From: an uncultured Acidobacteriota bacterium
GTDB lineage: Bacteria; Acidobacteriota; Vicinamibacteria; Fen-336
DNA: 64,000 nucleotides
Direction: 5' to 3'
NCBI GenBank assembly: GCA_902826455.1
Contig: CADEEV010000020.1
Span: 1-64,000 of the forward strand
Under the pieces are notes generated by a model. The model saw only the letters and a program-made list of their open reading frames with translations. It did not search any database and was not told the origin of the DNA. A program made the translations under genes and the position numbers. Below are positions 24,719 through 33,140 of this stretch, in pieces (positions within the stretch are counted from its first letter, which is position 1; each line of letters starts with the position of its first letter).

Positions 24719-25468
24719 ATGAACCCGGGGTCGCCCTTCGCCTGGAGCCTGCTGTTGGGTACCGCCGCGGCCGCGGCCAACATCGCCGGCGGCCTCGTGG
24801 TGACGGCACGACGCGAGTGGAACCTCCTTCTGCTCAAGTACTTCGTGGCCCTGGGCGCCGGCTTCATGCTGGCCGCCACCTTCCTGCGGATGCTGCCCGA
24901 GTCGCTGTCGCTGTCCCCGCATGCCGCCCCGCTGGTCCTGGCCGGCTACCTGCTCGTGCACTTCTTCGAGCACACGGTCGCTCCTCACTTCCACTTCGGG
25001 GAAGAGGTGCACGACGACGTCATGATGGACCGGACGGTCAGCACCTCGGCGCTGGTCGGCCTGTCGATCCACACGTTCTTCGACGGTGTCTCGATCGCCT
25101 CGGGTTTCCTGATCTCGGTGCCTCTCGGGCTGCTGATCTTCTTCGCGGTCTTCCTCCACAAGTTCCCGGAAGGCTTCACCGTCGCCTCGATCGCCCTGGC
25201 TTCGGGCCGGGGACCGCGTGGGGCGCTGATCGCGACCGGCATCCTGGCGGCTTCGACGCTGCTGGGCGTCGCCTTCATGCACCACTTCGCGTTCGCCGTG
25301 GCCTGGGCCCTCCCCGTCTCGACGGGCGTCACCCTCTACGTCGCGGCCAGCGACCTGATTCCCGAAGTCAACGAGGAGCGGGGCATACGCATGGCTCTCG
25401 TCGTGTTCCTCGGCGTCGCCCTGTTCGCGATCAGCGAGCACCTGCTCGAGGCCCTCACGGGTCGCTGA
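24719..25468 (+). CDS. ZIP family metal transporter
   Basis: 249 aa, about eight TM helices. Metal-site motifs HTFFDGVSIAS (His118, Asp122) and HKFPEGFT (His147, Glu151) lie in TM4 and TM5 as in ZIP zinc/iron importers. A His-rich loop (HTVAPHFHFGEEVHDD, 85-100) may bind metal. It probably imports Zn2+ or Fe2+, and the following genes encode a Zn protease pair. The start ATG lies back-to-back with the TolC gene, so the promoters must overlap. Confidence 0.93.
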   Translation: MNPGSPFAWSLLLGTAAAAANIAGGLVVTARREWNLLLLKYFVALGAGFMLAATFLRMLPESLSLSPHAAPLVLAGYLLVHFFEHTVAPHFHFGEEVHDDVMMDRTVSTSALVGLSIHTFFDGVSIASGFLISVPLGLLIFFAVFLHKFPEGFTVASIALASGRGPRGALIATGILAASTLLGVAFMHHFAFAVAWALPVSTGVTLYVAASDLIPEVNEERGIRMALVVFLGVALFAISEHLLEALTGR

Positions 25469-27006
25469 TGCGCTCTGCCTCCACGCTCGTCCTGGCCGTC
25501 CTCGTCGCCATGGGCCTGACGGCGTCCGCGGCCGAGAAGCCCGAGATCGCGGTCGAGGAGTTCCGGCTCGCGAACGGCATGAAATGGCTGCTCTTCGAGC
25601 GCCACGAGAGCCCGACGATCTCCGCGGGCTGGGTGGCCCACGTCGGCTCGGCCAACGAGCGCCCGGGAATCACCGGGATCAGCCACTTCTTCGAGCACAT
25701 GATGTTCAAGGGCACCCGCGTGATCGGCACGACCGACATCGCGACGGACCTGAGGCTGATCGACGAACAGGAGAGCGTGCGCGAGCAGATGCGGGGCGAG
25801 CTCGTGACGATGCGGGAGCGCCTGCGCAGGGGCGAGATCGACGATCTCGTGAAGCCCGAGAACCAGACCGAGCGCTACCGCGAGCTCGACCGGCAGTTCG
25901 CGGGCCTCGTGGCCCGGCAGCGCGAGACGATCGTGAAAGACCAGCTCGACCAGATCTACACGACGAACGGCGGCGAGTTCATGAACGCCTCGACGAACGA
26001 GGACTTCACGGTCTACTACATCCGCGTCCCGAAGAACCGCCTGGAGCTGTGGGCGTGGCTCGAGTCGGACCGGCTGCTGAACCCCGTGTTCCGCGAGTTC
26101 TACAGCGAACGCGACGTGGTCTTCGAGGAACGCCGGCTGCGCACGGAGTCGACGCCCCTCGGCAAGTTCGACGAGGACTTCAACGCCACCTTCTGGGAAG
26201 CGCATCCCTACGGCTGGCCCGTGGTGGGTTGGGCCTCGGACATCCCGACCTACACCCTCGCCCAGGCGAAGGACTACTTCGCGACCTACTACGCCCCCAA
26301 CAACCTGACGGGCGTCCTCGTGGGCGACTTCGAGTCCTCGGACGTGAGGCCCCTTCTCGAGCGCTACTTCGGCCGGATCCCGCGTGGCGCGGTGGCGCCG
26401 CCCGAGATGGTGACCTTCGAGCCGAAGGGCGTCGCCGAGAAGCGCTACCTCGCCGAGGCGGAGACGTCGCCCACGGTGCGCATCTGGTGGAAGGGTGTGC
26501 CCTTCGTCCACAAGGACCGCGCCGCCCTCGACCTGTTGTCGGACCTGCTCTCCGGCCGCACGGGACGGCTCTACAAGGGGCTCGTGCTCGGTCGGCAGGT
26601 CGCGAACCAGGCTGGCGCCTCGGTCGACTTCAAGAAGTACGCCGGCAGTTTCGAGGTCGAGTGCACGGTCAAGGACGGCAAGCCGCCGGCCGAGGTCGAG
26701 GCCGCCGTCTACGAGGAGATCGCCCGGCTCCAGAAGGAGCCGCCGACGTCCGAGGAGCTCGAGAAGGTCAAGAACCAGTTCAAGGCGAACTCCTACCGCA
26801 AGCTCTCGAGCCCGACGTTCATCATGTTCCAGCTGCTGTCGTACGCAGGCGAAGGCGACTGGAAGTACATCAACACGGCGGCTGCCGAGGTGGAGGCCGT
26901 CACCGGCGCCGACATCCAGCGCGTCGCGAGGCAGTACTTCGCCCGGGAAGACCGCACCGTCGGCGTTTTCGTGCGCAAGGCCGACGCGAAGGCGGTGGAG
27001 CCTTGA
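25468..27006 (+). CDS. M16 family zinc protease, catalytically intact
   Basis: 512 aa secreted (signal peptide to about residue 21, LTASAAE). The inverted zinc motif is HFFEH (His73, Glu76, His77), with the distal Glu in ERDVVFEERR. A ~70-residue charged insertion after the active site is present, as in many bacterial M16 subunits. It degrades peptides in the periplasm, usually as a heterodimer with a non-catalytic partner, here the next gene. TGATG overlap with the ZIP gene. Confidence 0.93.
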   Translation: MRSASTLVLAVLVAMGLTASAAEKPEIAVEEFRLANGMKWLLFERHESPTISAGWVAHVGSANERPGITGISHFFEHMMFKGTRVIGTTDIATDLRLIDEQESVREQMRGELVTMRERLRRGEIDDLVKPENQTERYRELDRQFAGLVARQRETIVKDQLDQIYTTNGGEFMNASTNEDFTVYYIRVPKNRLELWAWLESDRLLNPVFREFYSERDVVFEERRLRTESTPLGKFDEDFNATFWEAHPYGWPVVGWASDIPTYTLAQAKDYFATYYAPNNLTGVLVGDFESSDVRPLLERYFGRIPRGAVAPPEMVTFEPKGVAEKRYLAEAETSPTVRIWWKGVPFVHKDRAALDLLSDLLSGRTGRLYKGLVLGRQVANQAGASVDFKKYAGSFEVECTVKDGKPPAEVEAAVYEEIARLQKEPPTSEELEKVKNQFKANSYRKLSSPTFIMFQLLSYAGEGDWKYINTAAAEVEAVTGADIQRVARQYFAREDRTVGVFVRKADAKAVEP

Positions 27007-28478
27007 GGAACCGCGCCGGTCTCGCGGCAAGCCTGGCTCTCGCCCTCTGCGGCGCGTCGTCGGCGCAGCAGATCCCCGAGGACCCCTCGAAGCTCGCGTT
27101 CCCGGCCCTCGTCTACGAGCCGCCCCGTTCTGCGGATCACCGGGTCGTCTTGAAGAACGGCATGGTCGTCTTCGTCGCCGAGGACCGCGCCCTGCCCCTC
27201 GTGACCCTGCAGCTCACGATGCGCGTCGGCCGATGGCTCGAGCCCGACGGGAAGGCCGGCCTCGCAGCCTACACGGGCGCCCAGATGCGGCGCGGAGGCA
27301 CGAAGAGCCTCAGCGCGGAGGCCCTCGACGAGCGTCTCGATTTCCTCGCCACCCAGGTCGGCACCGCGATCGGGGAGACGGCGGGCAGCGCCAGCCTCAA
27401 CTGCCTCTCGGACAACCTCGCCGAATCCCTGAAGCTGTTCGCCGAGATCCTGCGCGAGCCGCGCTTCCAGCAGGACCGCCTCGATCTCGCGCGCCAGCAG
27501 GACCTGCAGGCGATGCGCAAGCGCAACGACGACGGCGCCGACATCGAGGCCCGCGAGTGGAACGTGCTGCTCTCGGGCGAGGGCCAGTTCACGAACCGCT
27601 TCGTCACCAAGGCCTCGCTCGAGTCGATCACGCGCGCCGACCTCGAGGCGTTCCACAGGCGCTGGATCCACCCAGGCAACATGGTCGTCGCGGTCTCTGG
27701 CCGTTTCGACCGGGCCACGATGCTGCGCACGCTGGAGGCCGCCTTCGCGAACTGGCCCGAGCCGCGGCCGAGCGTTCCCGCCGTGCCGAGCGAGCTGACG
27801 CCGGCGCCGCCCGGGCTCTACCGCATCCAGAAAGAGGTCAACCAGGGCCGCGTCTCGATCGGTCTGCCGGGCGTCACCCGTGACAACCCCGACACCTACG
27901 CGCTCGAGGTGATGAACGAGATCCTCGGGGGCAGCGGCTTCACGGCGCGCATCACGCGTACCGTGCGTTCCAACGAGGGGCTCGCCTACTCCGCGGGATC
28001 CGGCATCTCCTTCGGGATCTACTATCCCGGGCGCTTCCGCGCGGGCTTCCAGTCGAAGAGCCGCACGGTACCCTACGCCACGTCTCTCGTTCTCGAGGAG
28101 ATCCGCAAGATCCGCGAGGCCCCGGTGACGCCGGTCGAACTCGAGATCATCCAGAAGAGCCTGATCGAGACCTTTCCGAGCACGTTCTCGTCGCTCGGGC
28201 AGACGATGGGAATCTTCGCCGCCGACGAGTACACGAAGCGCGACCCGTCGTTCTGGAAGACCTATCGTGAGCGCATCCGGGCCGTCACGGTGGCCGACGT
28301 CCAGCGCGTGGCTCGAACCTACCTCGTGCCCGAGCAGCTGCGCATCCTGGTCGTGGGCGACCAGAAGGAGATCGACGCCGGCGACGGCAAGCACGACGTG
28401 AGCCTCGCGACGCTGGCACCGGGCGGCCGGGTCGAGACGCTCGCCCTGCGCGATCCGCTCACGATGAAACGGCCCTGA
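27003..28478 (+). CDS. M16 family protein, non-catalytic partner subunit
   Basis: 491 aa with signal peptide (LAASLALALCGASSAQQ). The M16 fold is clear, but the HxxEH zinc motif is absent: the equivalent segment reads GLAAYTGAQMRRGGT. The C-terminal half keeps the substrate-binding R/Y block (FTARITRTVRSNEGLAYSA), as in partner subunits of M16B heterodimers. The start is TTG at 27003 overlapping the upstream stop (TTGA). Confidence 0.92.
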   Translation: MRNRAGLAASLALALCGASSAQQIPEDPSKLAFPALVYEPPRSADHRVVLKNGMVVFVAEDRALPLVTLQLTMRVGRWLEPDGKAGLAAYTGAQMRRGGTKSLSAEALDERLDFLATQVGTAIGETAGSASLNCLSDNLAESLKLFAEILREPRFQQDRLDLARQQDLQAMRKRNDDGADIEAREWNVLLSGEGQFTNRFVTKASLESITRADLEAFHRRWIHPGNMVVAVSGRFDRATMLRTLEAAFANWPEPRPSVPAVPSELTPAPPGLYRIQKEVNQGRVSIGLPGVTRDNPDTYALEVMNEILGGSGFTARITRTVRSNEGLAYSAGSGISFGIYYPGRFRAGFQSKSRTVPYATSLVLEEIRKIREAPVTPVELEIIQKSLIETFPSTFSSLGQTMGIFAADEYTKRDPSFWKTYRERIRAVTVADVQRVARTYLVPEQLRILVVGDQKEIDAGDGKHDVSLATLAPGGRVETLALRDPLTMKRP

Positions 28479-28487
28479 CGGAAGCGC

Positions 28488-28802
28488 CTACTTCTTGAAG
28501 GCGGAGACGAAATCCTTCAGCAACACGGGGTTGTTGCTCTTGATCGCGCCGGTCATGAAGTCCTTGATGCCGGGCGTGTAGTCGCCGTTCCAGACGTCGA
28601 GGAACATCTTCTCGGAGGCCTTGAAGAAGCAGTCGGCGTCCTTCGCGGGCTTGCCCTCGGTGACGGTGCACGCGTCCTTCGTGAGCGCGACCGTCCACTT
28701 CTCGTCGTCTCCCAGCGAGAAGTAGAACGTCCGGTCCTTGGCGACGCTGCCCTTCTGGAAGAGCTTCGGCAGCTTCTCGAAGACCTTGGAGACCTCCGAC
28801 AT
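28488..28802 (-). CDS. SCP2 sterol-binding domain protein
   Basis: 104 aa, a single SCP2 lipid-binding domain (TFYFSLGDDEKWTVAL, then ADCFFKASEKMFLDVWNGDY). Such proteins form a hydrophobic tunnel for acyl lipids; the bacterial ligand is unknown. The ATG follows the atpF TAG with no gap, so it is likely co-transcribed with the F0 genes, in the place where atpH often stands. Confidence 0.85.
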   Translation of the reverse strand: MSEVSKVFEKLPKLFQKGSVAKDRTFYFSLGDDEKWTVALTKDACTVTEGKPAKDADCFFKASEKMFLDVWNGDYTPGIKDFMTGAIKSNNPVLLKDFVSAFKK

Positions 28803-29336
28803 CTACTGGACTCGGGGCATCGAGGCGATGAACTCGCTCACCAGCTTCTTCTGGGCGTCGGGGGTGAGGGAGGACTTCACGATCTTCGAGGCGGCCTCCA
28901 TGGCGAGATCCGCCACCTGGCCGCGCAGGTCCTGGATCGCCTTCTCGGTCTCGCGCTGCACCTGCTCGCGGGCCCGGGTCACGATCTGCTCGCTCTCGAC
29001 GCGGGCCTTGGCCGACAGGTCGGCCTTGAGCGTCTCGGCCTCCTTGAGCGCGCGCTTCAGGATCTCCTCGCGCTCGCGGCCCGCCTCGCGGACCAGCTCG
29101 CGGTGCTGCTCGAGGAGCGCCTTCGCCTCGACGTGGGACCTCTCGGCGCCCTCGACCGAGTCATTGATGCCCTTCTCACGCTCCTCGATCATCTTCAGGA
29201 TCGGACCCCACGCGAACTTCGCGAGCACGATCGCGAAGATGCCGAAGAGCACGACCGTCGAGACGAAGAGCGTGAAGCTGACGTCGGTCAGCGAGCCAGC
29301 CGCGAGCAGTGCGGGGGCCAGCGCAGGAGCCGCCAT
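28803..29336 (-). CDS. atpF: ATP synthase F0 subunit b
   Basis: 177 aa. One N-terminal TM helix (FTLFVSTVVLFGIFAIVLAKFAW) is followed by a long charged coiled coil (~50-155) that forms the peripheral stalk. The WGPILKMIEEREKGI start of the helix is typical. The end lacks an obvious fused delta domain. It lies four bases after atpE. Confidence 0.92.
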   Translation of the reverse strand: MAAPALAPALLAAGSLTDVSFTLFVSTVVLFGIFAIVLAKFAWGPILKMIEEREKGINDSVEGAERSHVEAKALLEQHRELVREAGREREEILKRALKEAETLKADLSAKARVESEQIVTRAREQVQRETEKAIQDLRGQVADLAMEAASKIVKSSLTPDAQKKLVSEFIASMPRVQ

Positions 29337-29340
29337 GGCC

Positions 29341-29568
29341 TTACTTGATGGCGAGGAGGATCGTGACGATCAGGGCGAAGAAGGTGGCGCCTTCGATCAG
29401 GCCGGCCGCCACGATCATGCCGCCGCGGATGTCGCCGGCCGCGTTGGGCTGGCGCGCGATGCCTTCCATCGCCGAAGCCGCGAGCTTGCCGATGCCGCCG
29501 GCGGCACCGATCATCGTGAGACCGGCGCCGATGCCGGCAGCGAAGTACGCGAGACCCTTGGGATCCAT
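29341..29568 (-). CDS. atpE: ATP synthase F0 subunit c
   Basis: 75 aa two-helix proteolipid. The polar loop is GIARQPNAAGD, and the ion-carrying carboxylate is the Glu in GLIEGATFFALIV. The Gln/Ser/Thr ligands of Na+-binding c rings are not evident, so the ring is probably H+-coupled. ATG 29568 or GTG 29574 both sit behind a strong AGGAGG; I prefer the ATG. Confidence 0.95.
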   Translation of the reverse strand: MDPKGLAYFAAGIGAGLTMIGAAGGIGKLAASAMEGIARQPNAAGDIRGGMIVAAGLIEGATFFALIVTILLAIK

Positions 29569-29609
29569 GGGCACTGATTCCTCCTGAAAACGGTTAGTCG
29601 AACTCTACC

Positions 29610-30530
29610 CTAGTGCGCGGGATGCGCATACATCCCGATGAAGATGGCGCTGAGCAACGTGAAGATGTAGGCCTGGATGAAGGCCACGAGCAGCTCGAGG
29701 ACGCTGATGAAGAGCGCCAGGCCCACCGAGAGCGGGATCACCGCCACTCCGAACGAGACCGAGACGTTGGCCAGGATCGGGATGAGCAGGAGCAGCGCCG
29801 TGATCACGAGGTGCCCGGCCAGCATGTTCGCGAACAGCCGGACCAGCAACGCGAAGGGCTTCGTGAAGACCGAGAACACCTCCACCACGATGATGATCGG
29901 GAGCAGGAACACCGGTATCCCGGGCGGCACCAGGTTCTTCACGTGGTGGACGAAGCCGTACTTCGAGACGCCGGCATATTGCTGGGCCAGGAAGGAGACG
30001 AAGGCGAGGCCGGCGGTCACCGCCAGGTTCCCGGTCGAGGTGATGCCGCCGATCGACCACTCGCCGCTGCCGTCGCGGTTCGGGATCGGCACCAGGCCGA
30101 GCAGGGCCGAAGTCAGGATGAAGAAGAAGAAGCTGCACAAGAGCGGCACGAACTTGGCGGCGTCGTGGCCGATGTTGGGCTCGGCGATCTCGTCCCGGAT
30201 GAACAGGACGAAGCTCTCGACGGCCGAACCGATGCCGCTGGGCCGACCCTTCTTGTAGCTCGCGACCGCCAGGCGCGCGATCAACAGCACGATCGCCGCC
30301 ACCACGAACAGGAAGACCAGGTGCTTCGAGGAGAAGCCGAAGAGCGGCCCGTCGAGGACGTGGTGCATGAGCACCGTCCCCGGATCGTGGCCGCCGGCGT
30401 GTTCGGCCGCTCCGGCGGCGCCGTGGGCCGCCTCGGCTCCGTGCTCCACGACCGCTTCGTGGGCGCCCTGGGCCGCATCGTGGGCGGTTTCCTGGGCCGC
30501 GGCCAGCCACGTCAGGACGGCGAGGCTCAT
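29610..30530 (-). CDS. atpB: ATP synthase F0 subunit a
   Basis: 306 aa polytopic protein. The essential Arg is in the segment FALLVRLFANMLAGHLV, with the usual ILELLVAFIQAYIFTLLSAIFIGMY-type final helices. An N-terminal Ala/His-rich extension (AQETAHDAAQGAHEAVVEHG to GGHDP, ~50 residues) precedes the conserved LFGFSSKHLVF; it is not part of the core subunit and its role is unknown. Confidence 0.95.
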   Translation of the reverse strand: MSLAVLTWLAAAQETAHDAAQGAHEAVVEHGAEAAHGAAGAAEHAGGHDPGTVLMHHVLDGPLFGFSSKHLVFLFVVAAIVLLIARLAVASYKKGRPSGIGSAVESFVLFIRDEIAEPNIGHDAAKFVPLLCSFFFFILTSALLGLVPIPNRDGSGEWSIGGITSTGNLAVTAGLAFVSFLAQQYAGVSKYGFVHHVKNLVPPGIPVFLLPIIIVVEVFSVFTKPFALLVRLFANMLAGHLVITALLLLIPILANVSVSFGVAVIPLSVGLALFISVLELLVAFIQAYIFTLLSAIFIGMYAHPAH

Positions 30531-30907
30531 CGGGCCCCCTCGAGACGCGGAGCCGCCGCCTTGTGGGCGGCCAGTAGCTCGAAAGCCAGGAACAGCGAGA
30601 AGTGCGCGAGGAGCGAGAGGATCAAGGGCACCTGGGGGACGTCGTAGAGCCGCACGGCCGCCACCACCGCGAGGAGCATGACTCCCATGCGCACCGTCAT
30701 GCCGCCGAGGATCGCGCGCATGAAGACGACGTTCGAACGCTGCCGGGAGTAGAGCACGAGGCCGTAGGCCGCGAGGGCATTGAGTGCGGCGACGAGGGCG
30801 CCGCACAGTACGCCGGTCCGCTGGTCGCCGTCGAGAGCGGGAATGGAGACGCCCAGGGTGACGATCAACGCCCCTGCGACGATCCCCGCGAATCTCGTGA
30901 AGCTCAC
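30527..30907 (-). CDS. AtpI-like ATP synthase accessory membrane protein
   Basis: 126 aa with four predicted TM helices and a basic loop (LYSRQRSNVVFMRAILGGMTVRMG). Size, topology and position just before atpB fit the AtpI/UncI family (assembly or Mg2+ supply for F0), but sequence similarity is weak. The GTG start overlaps the upstream stop (GTGA), and its own stop overlaps the atpB start. Confidence 0.7.
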   Translation of the reverse strand: MSFTRFAGIVAGALIVTLGVSIPALDGDQRTGVLCGALVAALNALAAYGLVLYSRQRSNVVFMRAILGGMTVRMGVMLLAVVAAVRLYDVPQVPLILSLLAHFSLFLAFELLAAHKAAAPRLEGAR

Positions 30908-31137
30908 TTGCGGCTCACCGTCCTGAAGAACTGATAAAGCGCCACTGCGATGCCCAGAACGCCCCCGACGAGGAGCCCGAGCGGCTGGCTTCCGAGGCGC
31001 TCGTCCGCCCAGTAGCCCACACCCACGAACAACCCCATCGTCGCCGCCAGGGTCGCACCGATCCCCAGGTACGGGGCGGCCTCGCGCAAGGCGCGCCCCC
31101 AGTCTCCTGCGCGATCATCCTTCTCCGCTGGAGACAT
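30904..31137 (-). CDS. AtpZ-like (ATPase gene 1) small membrane protein
   Basis: 77 aa with two TM helices: YLGIGATLAATMGLFVGVGYWADERLG and LGLLVGGVLGIAVALYQFFRTV. The GYWxDxxxG segment and LGxxxGxxxGxxxxYxxxR pattern are typical of the small protein encoded first in many atp operons (AtpZ, paired with AtpI). ATG 31137 is preferred to upstream in-frame starts. Confidence 0.78.
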   Translation of the reverse strand: MSPAEKDDRAGDWGRALREAAPYLGIGATLAATMGLFVGVGYWADERLGSQPLGLLVGGVLGIAVALYQFFRTVSRK

Positions 31138-31218
31138 GGACTCTAGGGGTCGTTCGACGGCCGGGAATCTACCATACGGCCCGGGAGGCGGCAACCGCGC
31201 GAACCGCTGCCACGTGGC

Positions 31219-33081
31219 TCAGGATCGCGGTGACCACCAGACGACTTCGTAGGGACGCAGGACCAGGTCGAGGCTGTCGCGGACCGTCGTCGTCCGACGC
31301 GAGAGAAGGTCCCTGCAGGAGCCGGAAAGGCCCGGGATCTGGGCGACCGGGAGACTCACCGGCTGGTCCGCGTCCGTCACGTTCGTAAGGGCCAGGACCG
31401 GCGCAGCGCTGCCCCCGCCGCCCCGCAGGACCGCGAAGACTCCCCGGCCGGCGTCCACGACGGACTGGGGCGCGTTGGGATGGAAGGCGGGCGTCGCGAT
31501 CCGGCGGCGGGCCAGGCGCCGCAGCCGGGTGGCCACCTGGTGGACCCAGCTCTCGCGGTCCTGGAGCAGGGCCACGAGGGCCGGCTCGTCCAGGGTCTTG
31601 CGGTTGATGCTGCGCTTCTCCTTGCCCGCCAGGATCGCCGCCGTGTCGTTCTTGGCCCCGAACAATCCCGGCAGGTAGACGCCCGGCACCCCACGCAACA
31701 CCAACGCGATTGCCCGCGAGGCCAGGTAGCGATCGACCTGCAGGTCCTGGGATTCGTCGGCCCCCTCCTTGTTGAGCGCGCTGTACCAGGTGATGTTGAG
31801 CTCGTAGGGACTCTCGCTGCCGTCTCCGGCCGAACGGTACGAGACGAGTCCCCCGTGCTCGCGCGCCTTGTCCACGAGCACCCCGATCTCCTCGGGCGAG
31901 AGCAGGCCCTGGGCCCCCAGCAGGCCGATGCCGTCGTGGGAGTCGAGGAAGTTGAAGTAGGTCGCGGTCTTCGAGACGAAGTCGAGGTCCTGCGCCCAGC
32001 GCGTGAGGCGGCGCGCGTCGCCGGCGTGGAGCGTGTGGAGCACCAGCGGGGGCAGGGCGAAGTTGTAGACCATCTGTGCTTCCCGCGAGCCGTCGGCGAA
32101 GTAGCTGACGTTGTCCGCGTGGGGCACGTTCGTCTCGGTCACGAGGGCGACCTGGGGGGCCACGACGTCGAGGATGGCCCGGAACAGCTGGACGAGGGCG
32201 TGGGTCTCCTTGAGGTGGGCGCAGCGCGTGCCGAGCTCGTGCCAGATGTAGGTGATCGCGTCGAGGCGCACGATGTCGGCCCCGCGCCGCACGTACTGCA
32301 GGAGGATCTCGACGACTCGGGCCAGGACCCGCTCGCTCTTGAAGTTGAGGTCCACCTGGTCGGGGCTGAACGTGGTCCATACGAAGCGCGCGCCGTCGAG
32401 CGTCGCGAAGCGCGTCAGGAGGTCGGAGGTGCGCGGCCTCAGGATGAGCCGCAGGTGGTCGGGGGAGATGGCGCCGCTCGTCGAGAAGGCGATGAAGAAG
32501 TCCTGGTAGTCGGGCTGACCGTCGAGGAAGCGTTGGAACCACTGGCTGCGGGCCGAGGCGTGGTTGAACACGCCGTCGAACATCACGCGGTAGCGCGTCG
32601 AGATTTCCTCGATGTCGCGCCAGCTGCCCAGGCTCGGGTCGACCTCCTCGAAGTCCGTGACCGCGAAGCCCCGGTCCGAGGAGTAAGGGAAGAACGGCAG
32701 GATGTGGACGGTGTTGACGGCGCCGCGCATGAAGCGGTCGAGGAAGTCCGCGAGCGCTGCGAGGGGCATCCGTCCCGGGGAGACGAGGAGGTCGCCGTAG
32801 GTGATGAGGATGATGTCCTTCTCCGAGAAGCGATCCTCGGGCGCGAAGTCCTGGTCGTCCTGCAGCATCTCGGGCGTCTTGTGGGCCCAGTGCACCTTCA
32901 TCAGGCGCTCGACCTCGCCGTAGCAGGAGTCGGCGCGTGCCTTGCCGTAAAGCACCGCCAGCAGCTCGAGGATGCGCGCCTTCGCCTCGGGACGCACCTG
33001 CAGCAGGGGGCGGGCGTAGTCGGGTTGCGGGAGGTGCAGGCGGGTGAGGCGCAGCGGCACCATCGCGACGGCCCCAGGCAT
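31219..33081 (-). CDS. GH13_18 sugar phosphorylase, probably glucosylglycerate phosphorylase
   Basis: 620 aa alpha-amylase-superfamily enzyme of the sucrose phosphorylase subfamily. Key residues are nucleophile Asp274 (ADIVRLDAITYIW), acid/base Glu316 (VTETNVPHADNVSYF) and the transition-state pair His382-Asp383 (FLDSHDGIGL). The IWHELGT and CAHLKETHALVQLF segments match the glucosylglycerate phosphorylase branch better than classical sucrose phosphorylases. The neighbouring gpgS and phosphatase genes support glucosylglycerate as the substrate, phosphorolysed to glucose-1-phosphate and glycerate. ATG 33063 is an alternative start. Confidence 0.88.
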   Translation of the reverse strand: MPGAVAMVPLRLTRLHLPQPDYARPLLQVRPEAKARILELLAVLYGKARADSCYGEVERLMKVHWAHKTPEMLQDDQDFAPEDRFSEKDIILITYGDLLVSPGRMPLAALADFLDRFMRGAVNTVHILPFFPYSSDRGFAVTDFEEVDPSLGSWRDIEEISTRYRVMFDGVFNHASARSQWFQRFLDGQPDYQDFFIAFSTSGAISPDHLRLILRPRTSDLLTRFATLDGARFVWTTFSPDQVDLNFKSERVLARVVEILLQYVRRGADIVRLDAITYIWHELGTRCAHLKETHALVQLFRAILDVVAPQVALVTETNVPHADNVSYFADGSREAQMVYNFALPPLVLHTLHAGDARRLTRWAQDLDFVSKTATYFNFLDSHDGIGLLGAQGLLSPEEIGVLVDKAREHGGLVSYRSAGDGSESPYELNITWYSALNKEGADESQDLQVDRYLASRAIALVLRGVPGVYLPGLFGAKNDTAAILAGKEKRSINRKTLDEPALVALLQDRESWVHQVATRLRRLARRRIATPAFHPNAPQSVVDAGRGVFAVLRGGGGSAAPVLALTNVTDADQPVSLPVAQIPGLSGSCRDLLSRRTTTVRDSLDLVLRPYEVVWWSPRS

Positions 33082-33140
33082 GTCTCGTTTCACCGTACGC
33101 AACGGCGCGGGAACCGTCAAGGCGCTATCATGCCGGCCTG

